Source: Ruminococcus sp.
Lineage (GTDB): Bacteria; Bacillota; Clostridia; Oscillospirales; Ruminococcaceae
Direction of reading: 5' to 3'
DNA: 64,000 nt
Assembly: GCF_019423705.1 (NCBI RefSeq)
Contig: NZ_JAHZAX010000012.1
Span: forward strand, 1 to 64,000
Shown piece after piece: positions 18,773 through 25,654 of the stretch; the stretch's first letter is position 1; each line of letters begins with the position of its first letter. The translations under genes and the position numbers were made by a program. The notes below the pieces were generated by a model. It did no database searches and was not told where the DNA came from. It saw only the letters and a program-made list of their open reading frames with translations.

Positions 18773-19503
18773 AAGCTTCTCACACTTACCCTTTCAAGCA
18801 TATTTTCCGCCAGCCGCTTTTCAAATTCAAGACTGTTTCCCCTCGAAAGCGGTATCTCGTCATTGTTCATCATAATGACCCGACTGTTTTTCACAAAGCT
18901 TTTCACCATTCTGAGATTTATAATGTGGCTTCTATGCGGCATAAAGAAATCTTTTTTGTCAAGCAATGCGAAAATATCATTTATCCGCCCCCTGCAAATA
19001 TGATCTCCACGATTTGTTATAACGATAACAGACCGCTTGACGTGTCCGCAGGATATGTATATCATATCGCTTTCGCTTATCATAATGTTCTCATTGTTTA
19101 TGGTCACAAGCTCTATCTGCCTGCTTTCCGCCTTGTCTCTCAGCCCGATATAATCGCTTATTATCTGAAAAATATCCTCATAAGAAGCAGGCTTTGAAAG
19201 ATAATCAAAAGCGTGGACACGATAGGCCTTTCGCATATAATCTCTATAATTGGTCACATAAACTATCTGTCCGTTGTGATCGTATTCTCTTATAAGCCCT
19301 GCAAGCTCAATGCCGTTTATCCCCGGCATTTCGATATCGAGAAAAATAAGATCAAAATTCTTTCGCTCCTCAAGAAGCTTTTTCCCGTCAGTATAAACCG
19401 TCACCCTGTGCTCCCTGCCAAGCTCACCGCAGGTACGTTCGGCAAATTCAGCGATAGCCTCAGCAATTTGCCGCTCATCATCACACACCGCAATATCAAG
19501 CAT
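18769..19503 (-). CDS. LytTR family response regulator
   Basis: This AgrA-like regulator has an N-terminal receiver (MLDIAVCDDE at the start, phospho-acceptor Asp in FDLIFLDIEMPGINGIEL) and a C-terminal LytTR DNA-binding domain (FFMPHRSHIINLRMVKSF). It would be phosphorylated by the kinase encoded next to it. The ATG at 19503 is chosen because the receiver normally begins with such a short strand; the 10 extra residues from an upstream start are not family-like. The protein is then 244 aa. A near-consensus promoter lies about 50 bp upstream. Confidence 0.88.
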   Translation of the reverse strand: MLDIAVCDDERQIAEAIAEFAERTCGELGREHRVTVYTDGKKLLEERKNFDLIFLDIEMPGINGIELAGLIREYDHNGQIVYVTNYRDYMRKAYRVHAFDYLSKPASYEDIFQIISDYIGLRDKAESRQIELVTINNENIMISESDMIYISCGHVKRSVIVITNRGDHICRGRINDIFALLDKKDFFMPHRSHIINLRMVKSFVKNSRVIMMNNDEIPLSRGNSLEFEKRLAENMLERVSVRSL

Positions 19504-19551
19504 TTTTTTACGCCCCCATATCAACAAACTCAATAATGCAAATACACTTTG

Positions 19552-19580
19552 ATTATATCATATCTATCGACAAAAATCAA
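19552..19580 (-). promoter_or_regulatory. promoter of the first LytTR/kinase operon
   Basis: TTGATT, 17 bp, TATAAT on the minus strand. It is back to back with a plus-strand promoter starting 16 bp further right. Confidence 0.75.
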
Positions 19581-19595
19581 CGCATTTAACCCTTA

Positions 19596-19624
19596 TTGAC
19601 GGCGGTATTATTTTGCGATATAAT
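19596..19624 (+). promoter_or_regulatory. promoter of a tiny divergent transcript
   Basis: TTGACG, 17 bp, TATAAT on the plus strand. It predicts a transcript from about 19631 to the terminator near 19729, about 100 nt. Confidence 0.75.
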
Positions 19625-19668
19625 TAATTTGAAAATCTGAACAAAATAAAACCGCAGGAGGGATAAAT

Positions 19669-19746
19669 ATGCAATATACAAACAAACGATCAGCCCCGAA
19701 CCTTACGGAACGGGGCTGGTTTTATTTTTCTGTTCAGTTCACGTGA
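19669..19746 (+). CDS. 25-residue peptide ORF divergent from the LytTR system
   Basis: An ATG with AGGAGGG 8 bases upstream opens a 25-codon frame (it begins MQYTNKRSAPNLTERG). A strong promoter precedes it. The terminator stem lies inside the frame, so the peptide would end beyond the likely transcript end; only about 20 codons are sure to be on the RNA. It may be a leader peptide, part of a regulatory RNA, or chance. It overlaps the end of hicB on the other strand by 13 bp. I do not recognise the peptide, and it has no signal peptide. Confidence 0.35.
   Translation: MQYTNKRSAPNLTERGWFYFSVQFT
19691..19729. terminator. terminator between the tiny transcript and hicB
   Basis: CAGCCCCG and CGGGGCTG form a perfect 8-bp stem, followed by GTTTTATTTTT on the plus strand. 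On the minus strand it follows the hicB stop and may serve that operon as well. Confidence 0.8.
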
Positions 19747-20144
19747 AGCTGATTTTTCAAGGCATTTTGCAAAACCTGCGAAAAATTAACACCATTTTCG
19801 ATCGCAAGATCATTAAGCCAAGACGGGATCGTCAATGTCTTTTTTACCGATCTCTCAAAGTGCTTTTTAGCATATTCATCAACATCTACGGCGACCATAT
19901 TTACAAATGCACTTTCATATTCATCATATTCTGCATTTACGTCTATACTTTCCAGCGCAGGAGGAGCAGGAACAGGTTCTTTATTTATTTTCAAGTCATA
20001 AATATAACCAGCAAGACAGTCGATAGCCATATTCATTGCCTCGTTAAGATCATTGCCGCAAGTCGCTATTCCCAGCACAGGAAATATTACAGAATAGCCG
20101 CCTTCCTTTTCTTTATAAAAGCAAGCAGGATACATAGTTAACAT
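19734..20144 (-). CDS. hicB: HicB-type antitoxin
   Basis: This 136-aa protein has the N-terminal HicB partial RNase-H-like domain (YPACFYKEKEGGYSVIFP and CGNDLNEAMNMAIDCLAGYI) and a C-terminal ribbon-helix-helix-like segment (KKTLTIPSWLNDLAIENG). HicB binds and neutralises HicA and represses its own promoter. It follows hicA by 31 bp on the minus strand. AAGGTGG lies 7 bases before the ATG at 20144. Confidence 0.88.
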   Translation of the reverse strand: MLTMYPACFYKEKEGGYSVIFPVLGIATCGNDLNEAMNMAIDCLAGYIYDLKINKEPVPAPPALESIDVNAEYDEYESAFVNMVAVDVDEYAKKHFERSVKKTLTIPSWLNDLAIENGVNFSQVLQNALKNQLHVN

Positions 20145-20175
20145 ACAAATACCACCTTTCTTTGATAAGCAGAGC

Positions 20176-20358
20176 CTATCTCAGCCCAGCCTGTTTCAAA
20201 ATAGAGTTTGCTGTTCCTTTAGGGATATCGCCCTTGTGATTAGGCACTATAACTATTCCCTTTTTTATCGGGTGCTTGTATTTAAAATGCGAACCTCTCG
20301 CACCCTCAAAAAACCAGCCGTCCTCTTTCAGTATTTTCTCCATTTCTTTAAACGTCAT
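20176..20358 (-). CDS. hicA: HicA-type mRNA interferase toxin
   Basis: HicA toxins are small dsRBD-fold proteins that cleave mRNA. This one has the family pattern MTFKEMEKILKEDGW, then GSHFKYKHP with the catalytic His, and VPNHKGDIPKGTANSILKQ. From the ATG at 20358 it is 60 aa. An upstream ATG at 20391 falls in the -10 box of the promoter and cannot be used. It is the first gene of the hicAB pair, the usual order for this family. Confidence 0.88.
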   Translation of the reverse strand: MTFKEMEKILKEDGWFFEGARGSHFKYKHPIKKGIVIVPNHKGDIPKGTANSILKQAGLR

Positions 20359-20381
20359 TCCCGACACCGCATTACATATAT

Positions 20382-20410
20382 AGTATAGCATACTATACGT
20401 ATAATGTCAA
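20382..20410 (-). promoter_or_regulatory. hicAB promoter with overlapping palindromic operator
   Basis: TTGACA, 17 bp, TATACT on the minus strand. A palindrome (TAGTAT, GC centre, ATACTA; 20379-20397) covers the -10 box, where HicB autorepression is expected. The position of the -10 also fixes the hicA start at 20358. Confidence 0.8.
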
Positions 20411-20466
20411 TACGTGTTAAAAGAAATTAATGAAACATTCTTAACTATGTTCCTTATCTATAGTCT

Positions 20467-21957
20467 TCATTCCTCTCCGATATCATCATCAAGGATATCA
20501 CTCTGCTCTAAAAAATCACAATTTTTCAGCTTCGTCAGCATTTCATCAAAATGATCGGCGTCAACTCTTATGCCAATGCTGTACATACCATCTGCCTCGG
20601 TGTTCGATAAACGGTCGGGAGAGCTTCCGCACCACAGCACAAGGTCTGCGCCTTTGTCGGAGCGATAGTTGTTTTTTAACAGTTTGAAATAATCGCCAAG
20701 GTTCTTTTTACGCTGGTCAGCGGCAGTTGTGTAAATGTCTAAGATAGTCTCAGCCTGCTGCTTTGTGTATGGCTCACCATTTGCCTTTGAATGGAAGAAA
20801 TATTGGCTGTCATTGTCGGAAATCACTATGATAGCTTTGTTATACTCGCCTATCACCGACCTATCGGGCATACCGTTGAAGCCGTCGTTGAAATATGATG
20901 CCACAGATATCACCAGCACCGCAGCGCAGTAACCGACAAAGGCTGCAAGCCATTTCAGCACCTTTTTTACATCAACAACTCCCCTTGCAGAAATGAAACG
21001 CACGAAGAGATAGATAAGCAGGATAGCCACCACAAAGCCAATGTTTTCCGTATTGGAGATTATCAACAGCAGCGCTGAAAATACGCCTAGGAACATCACA
21101 AGCTCAAAAAAGCCTTTGAACACGATCGGTTTGCCTGTTGCTCTGCCGTCACGCCTTTTATAAAGGAAGTAGGTCAGCGCCATTCCTATTGCCGACACAA
21201 AAATGCTCACGCACAGCGGCAGGATATAGTCTGCAGAAAAATCATAGCTGCTGAAATCTATGGCTCCTATCGACCAGGCAGGTATCTTGCTGAAAAATTC
21301 GTCCAGCCGAACGCTGTAATTAATGTAGAACGGCCTTATCATCGCATAGTAAAAAAGCTGCGGCAATATGAGTTGAACAGCACCGATCATCAACGCTGTG
21401 TAGATCGTTTCAAACAGCGTTCCGCAGCATACTACGCAGAACATTACGACAAGATCAACGCACATCACAAGGGCGATGAACGACAGGGCGTACATAACGC
21501 CGTACTTCAAGCCGTAAGAAAATGTAAATCTGCCGAACAACAATATGCCGATAACAAACAGGATATTCCAAAATATCACAGGCAGGATATGCAGTTTGAA
21601 AAGCGCCGCAAGTTTGGAGAAAAAGCGCTCCTTTGCGCTGTATGGCAGCGAAAAGATCAGATCGGCATTATTTTTGCTGTAAAGCTCTTTGAACAGCGAC
21701 AGAACCGCAACAACGCCGCATATCGCCACCAAAAACGACCATATATAGGTCGGTCCTCGGTCATATTCGGTGAAGTTTTGAAAATAATAAGCAAAGTTGT
21801 AATAATCAGCCTTTGGCTTGCCAAGCATATTTGTCACAAGAAGCATTATTATCGCTCCGCCGAAAAGGACGATATTGGTAAAAAGGAACAGCCGCTTGTT
21901 CACACTAAACTCTCGCCGTGAGGCCTCTCGAACCCTATTCATTGTCGCCGACCGCAT
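20467..21957 (-). CDS. ABC-2 type exporter permease subunit
   Basis: This protein has about ten to twelve hydrophobic segments and one extracytoplasmic region near the C-terminus (roughly residues 360-450). It pairs with the ATPase encoded just upstream. The ATG at 21957 is chosen because GGAGG lies 9 bases upstream inside the end of the ATPase gene; the product is then 496 aa. The genes overlap, so translation is coupled. The layout GntR regulator - ATPase - permease resembles YtrA-type operons that respond to cell-wall antibiotics. The substrate is unknown. Confidence 0.8.
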   Translation of the reverse strand: MRSATMNRVREASRREFSVNKRLFLFTNIVLFGGAIIMLLVTNMLGKPKADYYNFAYYFQNFTEYDRGPTYIWSFLVAICGVVAVLSLFKELYSKNNADLIFSLPYSAKERFFSKLAALFKLHILPVIFWNILFVIGILLFGRFTFSYGLKYGVMYALSFIALVMCVDLVVMFCVVCCGTLFETIYTALMIGAVQLILPQLFYYAMIRPFYINYSVRLDEFFSKIPAWSIGAIDFSSYDFSADYILPLCVSIFVSAIGMALTYFLYKRRDGRATGKPIVFKGFFELVMFLGVFSALLLIISNTENIGFVVAILLIYLFVRFISARGVVDVKKVLKWLAAFVGYCAAVLVISVASYFNDGFNGMPDRSVIGEYNKAIIVISDNDSQYFFHSKANGEPYTKQQAETILDIYTTAADQRKKNLGDYFKLLKNNYRSDKGADLVLWCGSSPDRLSNTEADGMYSIGIRVDADHFDEMLTKLKNCDFLEQSDILDDDIGEE

Positions 21958-22852
21958 AACCACGCACCTCCATTTCGTAAATGAAAATCTCCTCAAGGGT
22001 CATCGGCACAAGCTCCAGCAGGACTGGCGAAAGGGTGGAAAGCTTTGAAGTTATATCCTCTTTTTCGCCCTTCACGATCGCCGTTGCGACTTTGCCAACG
22101 GTCTTGAAATTTCGCACATCGACCCCTGTTTGCTCAAGCTGTGAACGGGAATATTCGCCTGTTGCAGGGGCTATTTGCACCTTTTCAAAGTGCTCTCTCA
22201 CATCGTCAACGTCGCTTGAAAACACCACTTCGCCTTTATGGAGGAGCATTGCTCTATCGCAAATTTCGCCTATTTCCGTGATATTGTGTGAGGAAACTAT
22301 TATAGTCGCCCCACGGTCGAAAATGTTATCCACGACCATTTGCCTTATGAGCTTTCTCATTGCAGGGTCAAGGCCGTCGAAAGCTTCGTCCAACAGCACA
22401 TATTTTGTATTGCAGGCGAGGGCAGCACAAGCTATTGCCTGCCGTTTCATACCCTTTGAAAACTGCGCAAGCCGCTGATCTTCGGGCAATTCCAGCCTTT
22501 TTGTAAGGCTTTCAAAGGTCTCCTCAGAAAAATTTTTATAGCAGGATTTGTAAAAGCGTTCTATCTCTTTAAGGGTAAACCCTGCAAACTGCGCTGTATC
22601 GTCGCTGACGAAAAAAATCTGCTCTTTCGCTTTGGGGTCGTCATAGACTTCCCGTCCGTCGATGGTAACGCTGCCGCTATCGGGGCGATAAATTCCGCAC
22701 ACCGTTCGCATAAGCGTTGATTTTCCTGCGCCGTTCGAGCCGATAAAGCCGAATATCGTTCCCTCGGGTATTTCAAGGTCGATGCCTTTCAGCGCTTCCG
22801 ACTTTGACTTTCTTCCTTCAAATGTCAGCCGCAGATCAGTTATTTTTATCAT
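21935..22852 (-). CDS. ABC transporter ATP-binding protein
   Basis: Standard ATPase: Walker A GSNGAGKST near residue 38, signature FSKGMKRQAIACAAL near 135, Walker B KYVLLDEAFDGLD near 153, and the switch His in IIVSSHNITE near 190. The C-terminal 90 residues form an extra domain as in many exporters. The ATG at 22852 follows GAGAGGAG and gives 305 aa. It overlaps the GntR gene by 17 bp and the permease gene by 23 bp, a tight operon. Confidence 0.9.
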   Translation of the reverse strand: MIKITDLRLTFEGRKSKSEALKGIDLEIPEGTIFGFIGSNGAGKSTLMRTVCGIYRPDSGSVTIDGREVYDDPKAKEQIFFVSDDTAQFAGFTLKEIERFYKSCYKNFSEETFESLTKRLELPEDQRLAQFSKGMKRQAIACAALACNTKYVLLDEAFDGLDPAMRKLIRQMVVDNIFDRGATIIVSSHNITEIGEICDRAMLLHKGEVVFSSDVDDVREHFEKVQIAPATGEYSRSQLEQTGVDVRNFKTVGKVATAIVKGEKEDITSKLSTLSPVLLELVPMTLEEIFIYEMEVRGYAVGDNE

Positions 22853-23228
22853 TTTCCCCACTCCTCTCCCGTTTCTCCTGTTCCGCCAGCATTTCAAGCC
22901 GTTCGGAAAGCGTTTCAAGGCTTATTCCTGCTGCCAGCGCAGCCTTTGCACGGGCACAAAATTCATCGAGCAATTTTTTCTCTATCGAGCCCTTTTGCCG
23001 TGCCACAAAGCAGCCCTTGCCGGCCACCGAATAGATTATCTCGTCGTGCTCAAGCCTGCCATAGGCTTTTGCCACGGTATTCGGGTTTAGCCCAAGCTCT
23101 TTCGCCAACATTCGTGAGCTTGGCAATTTGTCATTTTCTTTCAGCACGCCTTTTGAAATAAGGCTGCTTATTTGATCGCATATCTGCTCATAGATCGGCG
23201 CTCTTCCCGTCAGATCAAGGGTTATCAC
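22836..23228 (-). CDS. GntR family regulator (YtrA type)
   Basis: This 130-aa protein has the winged helix of GntR (PIYEQICDQISSLISKG, then LPSSRMLAKELGLNPNTVAKAYGRLE) and the short C-terminal tail of the YtrA subfamily. It most likely represses its own ABC exporter operon until a membrane-active or wall-active compound is present. The GTG at 23228 is selected: AGGAGG lies 7 bases upstream, and the usual YtrA length is about 130 aa. Longer starts would lie inside the promoter region. Confidence 0.88.
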   Translation of the reverse strand: MITLDLTGRAPIYEQICDQISSLISKGVLKENDKLPSSRMLAKELGLNPNTVAKAYGRLEHDEIIYSVAGKGCFVARQKGSIEKKLLDEFCARAKAALAAGISLETLSERLEMLAEQEKRERSGENDKNN

Positions 23229-23282
23229 CTCAAAACCTCCTTCCTGTTTGGTTGTTTTGTTGTTTCGTTTCATTTGTCCTTG

Positions 23283-23347
23283 CTGTACTAACTGTATTAT
23301 CTCTTGTAGTACAGTTATATTATACAACCGAAAAACCACTTTGTCAA
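23283..23347 (-). promoter_or_regulatory. gntR-ABC operon promoter and operator
   Basis: TTGACA (23342-23347), 17 bp, TATAAT (23319-23324) on the minus strand. Directly downstream are overlapping inverted repeats: CTGTACTA...TAGTACAG (23283-23290 and 23307-23314) and AACTGTA...TACAGTT. The site overlaps the expected start of transcription, as for GntR repression. Confidence 0.82.
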
Positions 23348-23653
23348 GTCTTTTTTATTCGCTATTTTTAATTCGCATAGGGCTGGACAGACGTTAAACC
23401 GCACAAAGGATTAAACCATACAAAGTCCGTTTGATGTGTTGCAAACAGAACATATTATACCCACGGGCGCACGCTGTGCGCTCCTACCATATGTTATTCA
23501 ATTTTCAAGTTGCTGGGTGGAGAATATCAAATGCAGTTAAAGCCCTTGGTTACGTACTCTTTACCCCCATTATCCGTTCTCAACATTTGGGTGCAAGTCC
23601 TTAGATGCGCCAGCCAAAACTATCACGTCGAGTTTCCTAAGACCTCAGTCCAC
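23348..23653. other. intergenic stretch without recognised gene
   Basis: No coding signal, RNA or known motif was recognised. It ends at the nested hairpin element that begins at 23654. Confidence 0.5.
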
Positions 23654-23830
23654 AGGGCAGCCCCAAACAAAGACCGCCTAGCGGCTTTGCACGTAATCTG
23701 CTTACAGATTTTCCGTCATATAGCACATAAATCCCTTGACATACATAAAGTATGCCTGCGGAATTTCTGCACTATCTGACGAAAAATCTGACGGCGCATC
23801 TTACGCACAATCTTTGTTTGGTGCTGCCCT
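23654..23830. repeat. hairpin element with a second hairpin nested inside
   Basis: The outer 20-bp arms (23654-23673 and 23811-23830) match at 19 of 20 positions. Inside lies another imperfect hairpin of 86 bp (arms CAGATTTTCCGTCATATAG at 23705 and its counterpart ending at 23790). The sequence next to the outer arms (GCACGTAATCTGCTT and ATCTTACGCACAATC) recurs in the short hairpin at 54194-54267, which lacks the inner block. This looks like one small element inserted into another. No transposase is present. Confidence 0.7.
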
Positions 23831-24042
23831 CGTTTCCCTTGCCACTCTACAAATGTCTTTCTACTTATCCCGAAAAATGCCTTGAAAGTTGCATAAAAAA
23901 TGCAACTATTGCTCGAATGTTGCCAAATTAAATTATTTTTCATTTGTTTGCACAAATTGATGTGTTTGAAATTGGTGGGGTTGCACAGGGATCTATGAAT
24001 AAATTGCGCACCCGATTGTCGGCAAAAATTTCTATTTGGTGA
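23831..24042. other. intergenic stretch without recognised gene
   Basis: Nothing supported was found between the nested hairpin element and the promoter of the small membrane protein. Confidence 0.5.
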
Positions 24043-24071
24043 TTGACTTGGGTCGATTTTTATGATAAAAT
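24043..24071 (+). promoter_or_regulatory. promoter of the small membrane protein gene
   Basis: TTGACT, 17 bp, TAAAAT on the plus strand, about 60 bp before the ATG at 24130. Confidence 0.7.
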
Positions 24072-24129
24072 ATTTGTGGAAAAGTTATGAAGAAGTCCGT
24101 CTTTATGGCGTTTATGTGGGGGAAATGTT

Positions 24130-24483
24130 ATGTCGATACTTTTATTGCCGTTCAAATTGGTTTTTCTGATAGTCGCTTTTGTGCTCAAAGGCTTGTTATA
24201 CTTACTTGCTTTTATACTGAATTTTATTTCTGAGGTGCTGGTCGCTTTGCAATACATAATCGGCAGCGCATTCGTGCTTATCGCTATCGGCGGAACTATC
24301 GTGCTTGTGAAAAACATTCAGAATGGTTCGCTGACGGGGTTGCAGGGCGGTGTTTTGATAGGCTTTTTATGGCTGATTTCTATGGCGTTCAGTATGATGT
24401 TCTATTTGAGTAGTGCGGCGGCTGATCTATTTGAAAGCATTGGCGACTGGCTTGGCGACACGGCTTTGGGATTTTTCTACTGA
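24130..24483 (+). CDS. small hydrophobic membrane protein
   Basis: This 117-aa protein is almost entirely hydrophobic, with about three membrane segments (roughly residues 3-30, 38-60 and 73-95) and a weakly acidic end (LFESIGDWLGDTALG). I do not recognise the family; it vaguely resembles small membrane proteins carried by conjugative elements, but no other element gene is nearby. It has its own promoter and a bidirectional terminator. A GGGGGAAA site precedes the ATG. Confidence 0.65.
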   Translation: MSILLLPFKLVFLIVAFVLKGLLYLLAFILNFISEVLVALQYIIGSAFVLIAIGGTIVLVKNIQNGSLTGLQGGVLIGFLWLISMAFSMMFYLSSAAADLFESIGDWLGDTALGFFY

Positions 24484-24513
24484 TAAATTTGATAATTTGT
24501 GGCTTGTAGAGCA

Positions 24514-24558
24514 AAATAAAAGGCGATAGACTGTGTGATACAGTTTATCGCCTTTTTG
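24514..24558. terminator. bidirectional terminator
   Basis: AAAAGGCGATA pairs with TATCGCCTTTT, with an inner ACTGT/ACAGT stem; T runs follow on both strands. It ends the small membrane protein transcript (plus) and the 24.5-24.8 kb RNA (minus). Confidence 0.82.
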
Positions 24559-24788
24559 GTTTACTATACACAAGCGAGCAGTCAGGCTGCCGCTTTTATT
24601 TTCATACCGGCTGATCTTTATAGTCGCTCCGGTCGACCAACTTTTAACAAAGAGCTTTGGCTTTTTGTTTGGTGCATACTATACTTTCAAGCAGCGGTGA
24701 GCTTCGGAGTTTCGGATACACGCCATTAATTTCTAATGTGTCCCTCAAGTGTCAGCCGCACTAAGAAAAGCTACGGATAACTTCTCTC
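24514..24788 (-). ncRNA. candidate noncoding RNA B, about 275 nt
   Basis: A consensus minus-strand promoter at 24795-24823 and the terminator at 24514-24558 define a transcript without a convincing ORF (short frames lack ribosome sites). No Rfam family was recognised. It directly follows RNA A in tandem: the terminator of A ends 14 bp before the -35 box of B. Confidence 0.5.
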
Positions 24789-24794
24789 GGTAAT

Positions 24795-24823
24795 ATTATA
24801 GCTTATCTTGCTTTAAATGTCAA
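24795..24823 (-). promoter_or_regulatory. promoter of RNA B
   Basis: TTGACA, 17 bp, TATAAT, a perfect sigma-A consensus on the minus strand. Confidence 0.8.
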
Positions 24824-24836
24824 CCTTTTTGGCACT

Positions 24837-25054
24837 AAAAAAGACCTGCGCAGAGGCGTAGGTCTTATCAGTCACATTTTGTTTTCGACTAAAAGTCTAT
24901 TCGGGTCAAGGCTGATATGCAACCTTCAACTAAGCTCCGTGATGTACTCACCCGAATAAGCACGCACTTCATCGCTTGACGGTCTGCTACGACTATCAAG
25001 TTTCGTCAGGCCGTTCGACAGTTTTTGCTGCCTGCTCAACAGATTTCTGTTGCT
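24837..25054 (-). ncRNA. candidate structured noncoding RNA A, about 218 nt
   Basis: The RNA is bounded by a perfect promoter (25061-25089) and a strong terminator (AAGACCT/AGGTCTT then six T, 24837-24867). Early in the RNA CAACAG-AAAT-CTGTTG forms a hairpin, and TATTCGGGT pairs with ACCCGAATA over about 60 nt. No ORF with a ribosome site is present. The sequence does not fit 6S, tmRNA, SRP or RNase P motifs that I know. Confidence 0.55.
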
Positions 25055-25060
25055 GGTACT

Positions 25061-25089
25061 ATTATACTCGTTTTTATGTAAAATGTCAA
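25061..25089 (-). promoter_or_regulatory. promoter of RNA A
   Basis: TTGACA, 17 bp, TATAAT, perfect consensus on the minus strand. Its -35 box is 10 bp from a divergent plus-strand -35 box. Confidence 0.8.
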
Positions 25090-25098
25090 GCAGCGGTC

Positions 25099-25127
25099 TT
25101 GACATTTTCTGCCGGATACGCTATACT
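25099..25127 (+). promoter_or_regulatory. promoter of RNA C
   Basis: TTGACA, 17 bp, TATACT on the plus strand, divergent from the RNA A promoter. Confidence 0.8.
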
Positions 25128-25133
25128 ATTACT

Positions 25134-25205
25134 AGGAACTGATGAATGTGTTCTCTAGGGGCAATTGTAGCCCGGCAGAATGAAGCATTTGTTAGCTCCT
25201 TTTTT
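25134..25205 (+). ncRNA. candidate small structured RNA C, about 72 nt
   Basis: The first 15 nt (AGGAACTGATGAATG) pair with the last 15 nt before the T6 run (CATTTGTTAGCTCCT), with one mismatch and three G-U pairs. Inside, GAAC/GTTC and GGGC/GCCC form smaller hairpins. The whole transcript is one structure ending in a terminator, with no ORF. It ends 12 bp before the toxin promoter. Confidence 0.55.
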
Positions 25206-25216
25206 GCACTCTGCAT

Positions 25217-25245
25217 TTGACAAAATCTTATATTTATGCTATAAT
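25217..25245 (+). promoter_or_regulatory. promoter of the type I toxin mRNA
   Basis: TTGACA, 17 bp, TATAAT, perfect consensus on the plus strand; expected start near 25252. Confidence 0.82.
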
Positions 25246-25283
25246 CTATGTCGGAAAAGGTAGGTCTATACGGTAGGCGGTTG

Positions 25284-25352
25284 TCCTCCAAACGTACATA
25301 GTCTGAATATTGCGGTCGCAAGATCAAGCAAAATAGGATATGGAAACGGAGG
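25284..25352 (+). promoter_or_regulatory. possible sequestration of the toxin ribosome site
   Basis: TCCTCC in the leader (25284-25289) is complementary to the GGAGG ribosome site (25348-25352), with further pairing of flanking ACG/CGT bases. Leader structures that hide the ribosome site are common in type I toxin mRNAs. Confidence 0.45.
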
Positions 25353-25359
25353 TGATAGA

Positions 25360-25437
25360 ATGGACTTAGTTTACTTCGTCTTAACTATCGTGTTGATAAT
25401 TGCTCTTACAGAGTTGATTAAAAACATAAAAAAATAA
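25360..25437 (+). CDS. candidate type I toxin, 25-residue membrane peptide
   Basis: The frame encodes MDLVYFVLTIVLIIALTELI plus a basic tail NIKK: one membrane helix followed by positive charges, the pattern of type I toxins such as Fst, TxpA or BsrG-type peptides. GGAGG lies 7 bases upstream. A perfect promoter and an mRNA leader of about 108 nt precede it. A convergent antisense RNA from a second perfect promoter overlaps its 3' end and shares the terminator. The exact family is unknown to me. It could instead be a harmless small membrane protein, but the antisense layout favours a toxin. Confidence 0.65.
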   Translation: MDLVYFVLTIVLIIALTELIKNIKK

Positions 25438-25515
25438 CCGCCCTTCGCCAAAAGTTGCGGTTATTTTTATAATACAATTCTTGAGGCAACCGTCTATACG
25501 ATCTGCCTTTTCTCT
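25428..25515 (-). ncRNA. candidate antisense RNA antitoxin, about 88 nt
   Basis: The promoter at 25522-25550 directs a minus-strand RNA that ends in the shared terminator. It overlaps the last 40 nt of the toxin mRNA. Its unique 5' part contains CGTATAGAC, complementary over 9 nt to the toxin leader at 25264-25272, and GCCTC, which could pair with the toxin ribosome site. Confidence 0.62.
25432..25468. terminator. bidirectional terminator shared by toxin and antitoxin
   Basis: AAATAACCGC and GCGGTTATTT form a 10-bp stem with T runs on both strands. Confidence 0.85.
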
Positions 25516-25521
25516 ATTTTT

Positions 25522-25550
25522 ATTATATAACATAATTTGTAGTATGTCAA
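25522..25550 (-). promoter_or_regulatory. promoter of the antisense RNA
   Basis: TTGACA, 17 bp, TATAAT, perfect consensus on the minus strand. Confidence 0.82.
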
Positions 25551-25590
25551 GGGTTTGACACGCTTTTGTTTTAAAACATATCAAACAAGA

Positions 25591-25654
25591 AGTGGGCTGT
25601 CGAGGACGCAAATTGTTGTGAGCTTTGCCGAACAACAATTTTCCCCTACATTTG
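25591..25654 (+). repeat. dispersed hairpin element, hairpin 1 only
   Basis: Starts GTGGGCTGTCGAGGACGC and folds through AAATTGTTGT/ACAACAATTT to CCCCTACA. Its end merges into the -35 box of the symporter promoter. Confidence 0.8.

Noticed and set aside
24837..25054. RNA A as 6S RNA, tmRNA or a known riboswitch
   Set aside because: The ends do not pair as in 6S RNA, no tag-peptide or tRNA-like ends occur, and no downstream gene is in the same direction, so it is left unassigned.
25134..25205. CTGATGA in RNA C as a hammerhead ribozyme core
   Set aside because: The required GAAA segment and the stem arrangement are absent; the CTGATGA bases lie within the long end-to-end stem.
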